From: Apostichopus japonicus
Lineage: Eukaryota > Echinodermata > Holothuroidea > Aspidochirotida > Stichopodidae
Direction of reading: 5' to 3'
Length of the DNA: 64,000 nt
Assembly (NCBI RefSeq): GCF_037975245.1
Contig: NC_092561.1
Span: 1,462,501-1,526,500, forward strand
Both the position numbers and the translations under genes were made by a program. This document shows, piece by piece, positions 59,773 to 64,000 of the stretch; within the stretch, counting starts at the first letter, position 1, and every line of letters begins with the position of its first letter. Below the pieces are notes generated by a model, which had not been told where the DNA came from, made no database searches, and saw only the letters and a program-made list of their open reading frames with translations.

Positions 59773-62700
59773 CCACTATGACTAAATGCTGCTATATTGA
59801 ACCATCCGTTTTCTCTTTGTTCTTTTTCGTCTCCTGGTCTCAGTTTTATTATCTCATTTCTTGTAGGCAATTATTTTGAGACTTTATTATTTGTTCTAAA
59901 CTAAAAAATACTTCTTTTATGTTTTTTTTCTTTTCAACTAAACGTGGACTTTCTGTCATATTTGCAACATTTGTTCCACCCCCTTCCCCCGAACTGCATA
60001 CCAAATAATTTTTCGAACCGTCCAAGAGATGAAAGTCCCCTGCACCCATCCTCTCATCATAACACATCACAACAGGTGGGACTTTACCTCGCTATGAGAC
60101 AATGTAGACACAATTTCAAAATTCTCAAAACTCTTTGAAAGTCTGTATGTTATGGATCTGTTATCGTTGTAGTACTTCAAGTAGGAGAGAAACACTGTAA
60201 AATCTATACAATTTAGTTAACTTGTGCAGCAATCGGCACGTATACCATGTACGTGCAGTATTTATCATTGAACTATTGGAGTACCAGGATTGTCAATGAC
60301 AGATCCGTGTTCCAAAAGACAAGCTTATTTTCTCCTACCAGTATATTTTGTCAACATCCAGTGACTCACCTTGTTTTCTCGTCATTTACTGTATGACTCA
60401 TAGCTAACGGGACGGGTATAACGGTATGCATATTCCTGCGTATTACTGACACCAAGTATCATTAGCAACTACCTTTTTTATTTTGTGTGCGTATATTTGT
60501 GCGTGTTATGCTACGGAAGCTTGTTGACACCTACACAATGTAATTTATGTGCAAGAGATTTTTTTGTTGTTGCATTGACTGCTAAACACAAGTGTGCAAA
60601 ATTGTTAATGTAATCTTGTGTTTAATCATATTTGTCAACAGGTATAGTTCTTGACATAATAGCCCACTTATATATGTTTGCTCTAATATTCCTGGATTAT
60701 TATACTGTATTGAATTATGATTATTTTGTTTTCATGCCATCGAAATTTAAACAGAGAGAGTATAAATGGACTATTTGATCTTGTTACTAATCATTAATGT
60801 ATCAAGATTTTTGTCGTTTGGCATTTCGTTCACTTCAGCTTTTTGGCGGGAAAATGTGTGTATATGTGTGTGAGGGGAGGGGGAGGAGGTGGGTGTTCCT
60901 CGGTCTCGATTATTTACTACACACACACATAGTCGATACATGACATAATATTATTCTATATTGTTAAAAGGTCCACACCAATATATTTTTTGAAAATGGT
61001 AGATTTATTCCATAAGTAATGTATTAATATTAATAATTGAATTTACACTGGCATCATTGCTATATGCTATGCAGATTAACCTGGATCAAGCCTACTGGCT
61101 GAAACAGTCTCTTTTGGTCATTCATTTGCATATCCTTCAAGTGGCTCTTTGCGCATTGCATGCATCCCCTGTCTCCACCAGCGACTCCGCCCCCCCCCCC
61201 GTACTTTGTTCTCCCAATTTTTAAGAAAAATGCTATTGTGCTTATTCCACTGGGGAAGCTTCTCATTGCCATGGTGATGTGGTTTCATTGTTTGAAGAAG
61301 GTAAAGACAATTATAATATAAGTAATAAATATAATGCCATGGGTTTTCGGCAACGCTAAAAATTCATCCATAATTATATTGACGCCAAAATACAACAGAT
61401 TGTATAAAAGATACGGTTTGGTTTTAAAAATTCATCAGTTTATCCTATCAGAGATTTGCTGGTAAATACACTGATTTCAGTCCATCGTGAGTAAATGTAG
61501 TAAATTTAAGACATTTGACGTTATTTTTTCTTAACAGTCAGTTCAAAATACATTGGCCAAAACTATTAGTAAATCGAGTAGAAATCGCTTGATTTGGACA
61601 ATTTCATTCCGGTGTCTGTAAGTACATGCAGTGTCGGCTGAAAATTTTGCCCAAATTTGTTTAGAATGTAGTTTAACTTTTCATCGCTTAGAAAAAACAC
61701 ACCAAACACCTGCCCTACAATCCAAGTGAGGGCGCTGTCTTCATTTACATGTTAAACAATCGGGTGATAAGATAGGACAAGAATCCCTTTATACGTTCGT
61801 ATATGATGTAATATTGTTCTATTTGTTCATATTTTTAAATGAGGGAGCAATTCCGTATTACGTTACAACCTTAAAATGTACATGAATTGTTGTCAGGTCA
61901 CTTTCTCTCATCTTTCTACAATAAAAAAACAAAATATCAAACAACTCTTTCTTTACAAAGAGCAAATTATGTATAAATTTTAGAGATAACTAATCAAATC
62001 TCGCCACATTGTATTTCTCTTCTTCGATTTGGCTTTGATCTATAGGGCAGTACGAGTTTTTTTGTTTTATTCACGGAATTAAATCTCACCTAAATCTGGT
62101 CATTATTTTGAAATATACGCTTCAGACCATGGATTATATACTGATCTTTTATTAACTATATACTGGCCTATATGTGACAAAGATGTTTCATACATACATT
62201 GATTGAAACGCAATTAAAATAAACAAACTTAAGGAAGACGAAAACTTAGTTTGTGCATATCTATTATTCCTTAAATAGGGCAGTAAAGTATACCGTTCGT
62301 TTATTCTTTGTTAAAACTCTCATCAGTGATACATAAGTTCTGTTTTGCACTGTGCATAAAAAAAAACCTCACTACCATCGATTTTTTGCCCTCTCGGCTT
62401 TCAATAACAAGTGAGATTGTGAGGCGTGGGCTGTTGTCTGCTTTTGATAAATTTGGCGGGAAAAGACAAAGGTTGATCACAAAGATGCACTTGTTCATCT
62501 TGTGAGGCTTTGTCTCGTTTCCAGAACAGGTTGAGACAACACCAGAGAAATCGAAGAGGATTTAGTTTTAATTGTATAAGCCTTATTTACTCGTATTACG
62601 GGATTGGATTTCCAAATTCTTTGTTCCATCATATCTGCCACGCGCTCCCCTCGCGTGCCCATTTCTTTTAGTAATAGGGCTCGAGCAAATTAAACGGGCT

Positions 62701-64000
62701 TTTGAATCAATATTGACGGCGAGAAAATTCGATCATAGTTAAATACTTTTTAGGGGAAAGATTATTCAAGATAAAATCCATCTACAAACAAAGCTTACAT
62801 AACCCTATACTGAATAGCGGTCAATGTAGCCGCAATGTGGTTATACCCTGTTCGTTCGGTCTGTCATGTTTCTTTGTCTATTGGCGAAAAAGATGGTCTG
62901 GCTAATTCCAGCTGTGTAAACGTGACCAGAAACAAAGATAATTGGTCCGAGTTTTAGTCAAGCATTATCTTCGTCAAAATTTCTCAGAATGAAAAAATGG
63001 ACATTTTAAGAATTGAAAAATATCAAAATCTTAAAAAAAAAATATTGTTCGTTAAATAACAAAGGCCTATGTATTTTGTACAATTACTTGAACTCACGTT
63101 GTAAACATGTCTTGGAAAATATGAAGAAATTAGAAAATGGTGTCAAACAGAATCCTATACCAAAAACATGACAAAATATAAAAGTATAAACAAACAAACA
63201 CACAGAGGCCTACTAGTTTTGCTCCCTTTCTTTCAAACCACTTTTTTCCGTCGTAACTTAACTTGCCTTATTACATTTATCCAATTCATTCATGTCATTT
63301 ATTTATTTTGTACATATACGTACATACATACAATCATGGAATGTAAATACTCAGTGCGTACATACATTTACATAGGACGATACAAAGATTACACTGTTTA
63401 TCGGAGCTAACGAAATGAATGGAATGGACAATGAAAATGAACTATAGCAACTTGCTAGTATAATAATAATAAATATTCATGAGAAAAAAATAAGCATGAG
63501 AAGTACACAATAATAAGACGAAAGGATATTATAAATAATTTAATCAAGGTAGTTTGCAATAAGATAGCATATATCTCTAATTTCGAGTTAACAATTGCAG
63601 ATGCTTTGAGAGGGAAGGTGCGGGGGGGGGGGGGGGTGGGTAGTTTTATTTGGAAGCTCAAATGGAGCATGCAGGTAATGTAAGAGTCTATGCTATGTTA
63701 TGTAAATAGCTATATTGTGAAGTGAAGCTTATTTGCATATTGAAAGTATTTAGACGGCTGTAGTGTATATGTAAATGTATGTAAATGTATGTATATGTAA
63801 ATGTTATTTCTGTTATTTGTATGTTAATTAGTTGCAGTAGCAGCTGTAATTATTAGTAGTGTGGAGGGTATTCGAGTGCAAGGTCTGGAAGTGAGACACT
63901 CCGTCAATATTATGTATAACTTAATGCACTCAACACATCGTGTTTGTGTATATTTATTCGCTAGGCTCCGCATGGAAAGCACTCACATATATACATAGCC
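59773..64000. other. intergenic DNA, nothing recognised
   Basis: No exon, RNA gene or transposon family was recognised. Minor repeats: (CA)n-like near 60920, C-run at about 61191, G-run at about 63622 and an imperfect GTAAATGTATAT repeat at 63765-63805. Confidence 0.4.

Overview
The window looks like a mostly intergenic piece of an animal nuclear genome. It is AT-rich, with one candidate split gene using GT-AG introns, tRNA-derived SINE-like elements, several short non-autonomous DNA transposons with clean target-site duplications, and very many microsatellites and poly(C)/poly(G) runs. There is no bacterial-style gene packing. The repeat mix would suit a marine invertebrate such as an echinoderm, but I cannot prove the taxon from this sequence.

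The only protein-coding gene I can support is at 14509-16502 (+). Two exons join in phase 1 to give a small, charged protein of 159 residues with a KRRLF cyclin-binding motif. A canonical PCNA-binding PIP box (QTTLQDFF) is completed exactly by the splice. The layout resembles a Cip/Kip (p21-like) CDK inhibitor, although the usual CDK-inhibitory core is not recognisable. A probable 3' UTR exon lies at 18017-18620.

The most unusual non-coding object is at 59442-59591. It is a perfect 68-bp inverted repeat with a 14-nt loop, and each arm holds a complete minimal type I hammerhead ribozyme, one per strand. Very short stem III hammerheads of this kind are known from Penelope-like retroelements and related small retrotransposed RNAs.

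Layout: 0-8.8 kb holds a tRNA-derived SINE-like element, two hAT-like MITEs and transposon remnants. 8.8-14 kb is featureless apart from simple repeats. 14-18.6 kb is the gene. 18.6-32 kb is simple and tandem repeats plus a fold-back element. 32-41 kb has nuclear-receptor-type motifs, a 640-bp TTTTG tract and a nest in which a 2.1-kb transposon split an older MITE and itself contains another MITE. 41-48 kb has long (TA)n arrays, a SINE, a trinucleotide mosaic and a palindromic MITE. 48.9-49.8 kb is a 21-bp minisatellite with an exact 84-bp higher-order repeat. 50-64 kb has more (TA)n, two further MITE copies, the ribozyme palindrome and about 4 kb with nothing recognisable.
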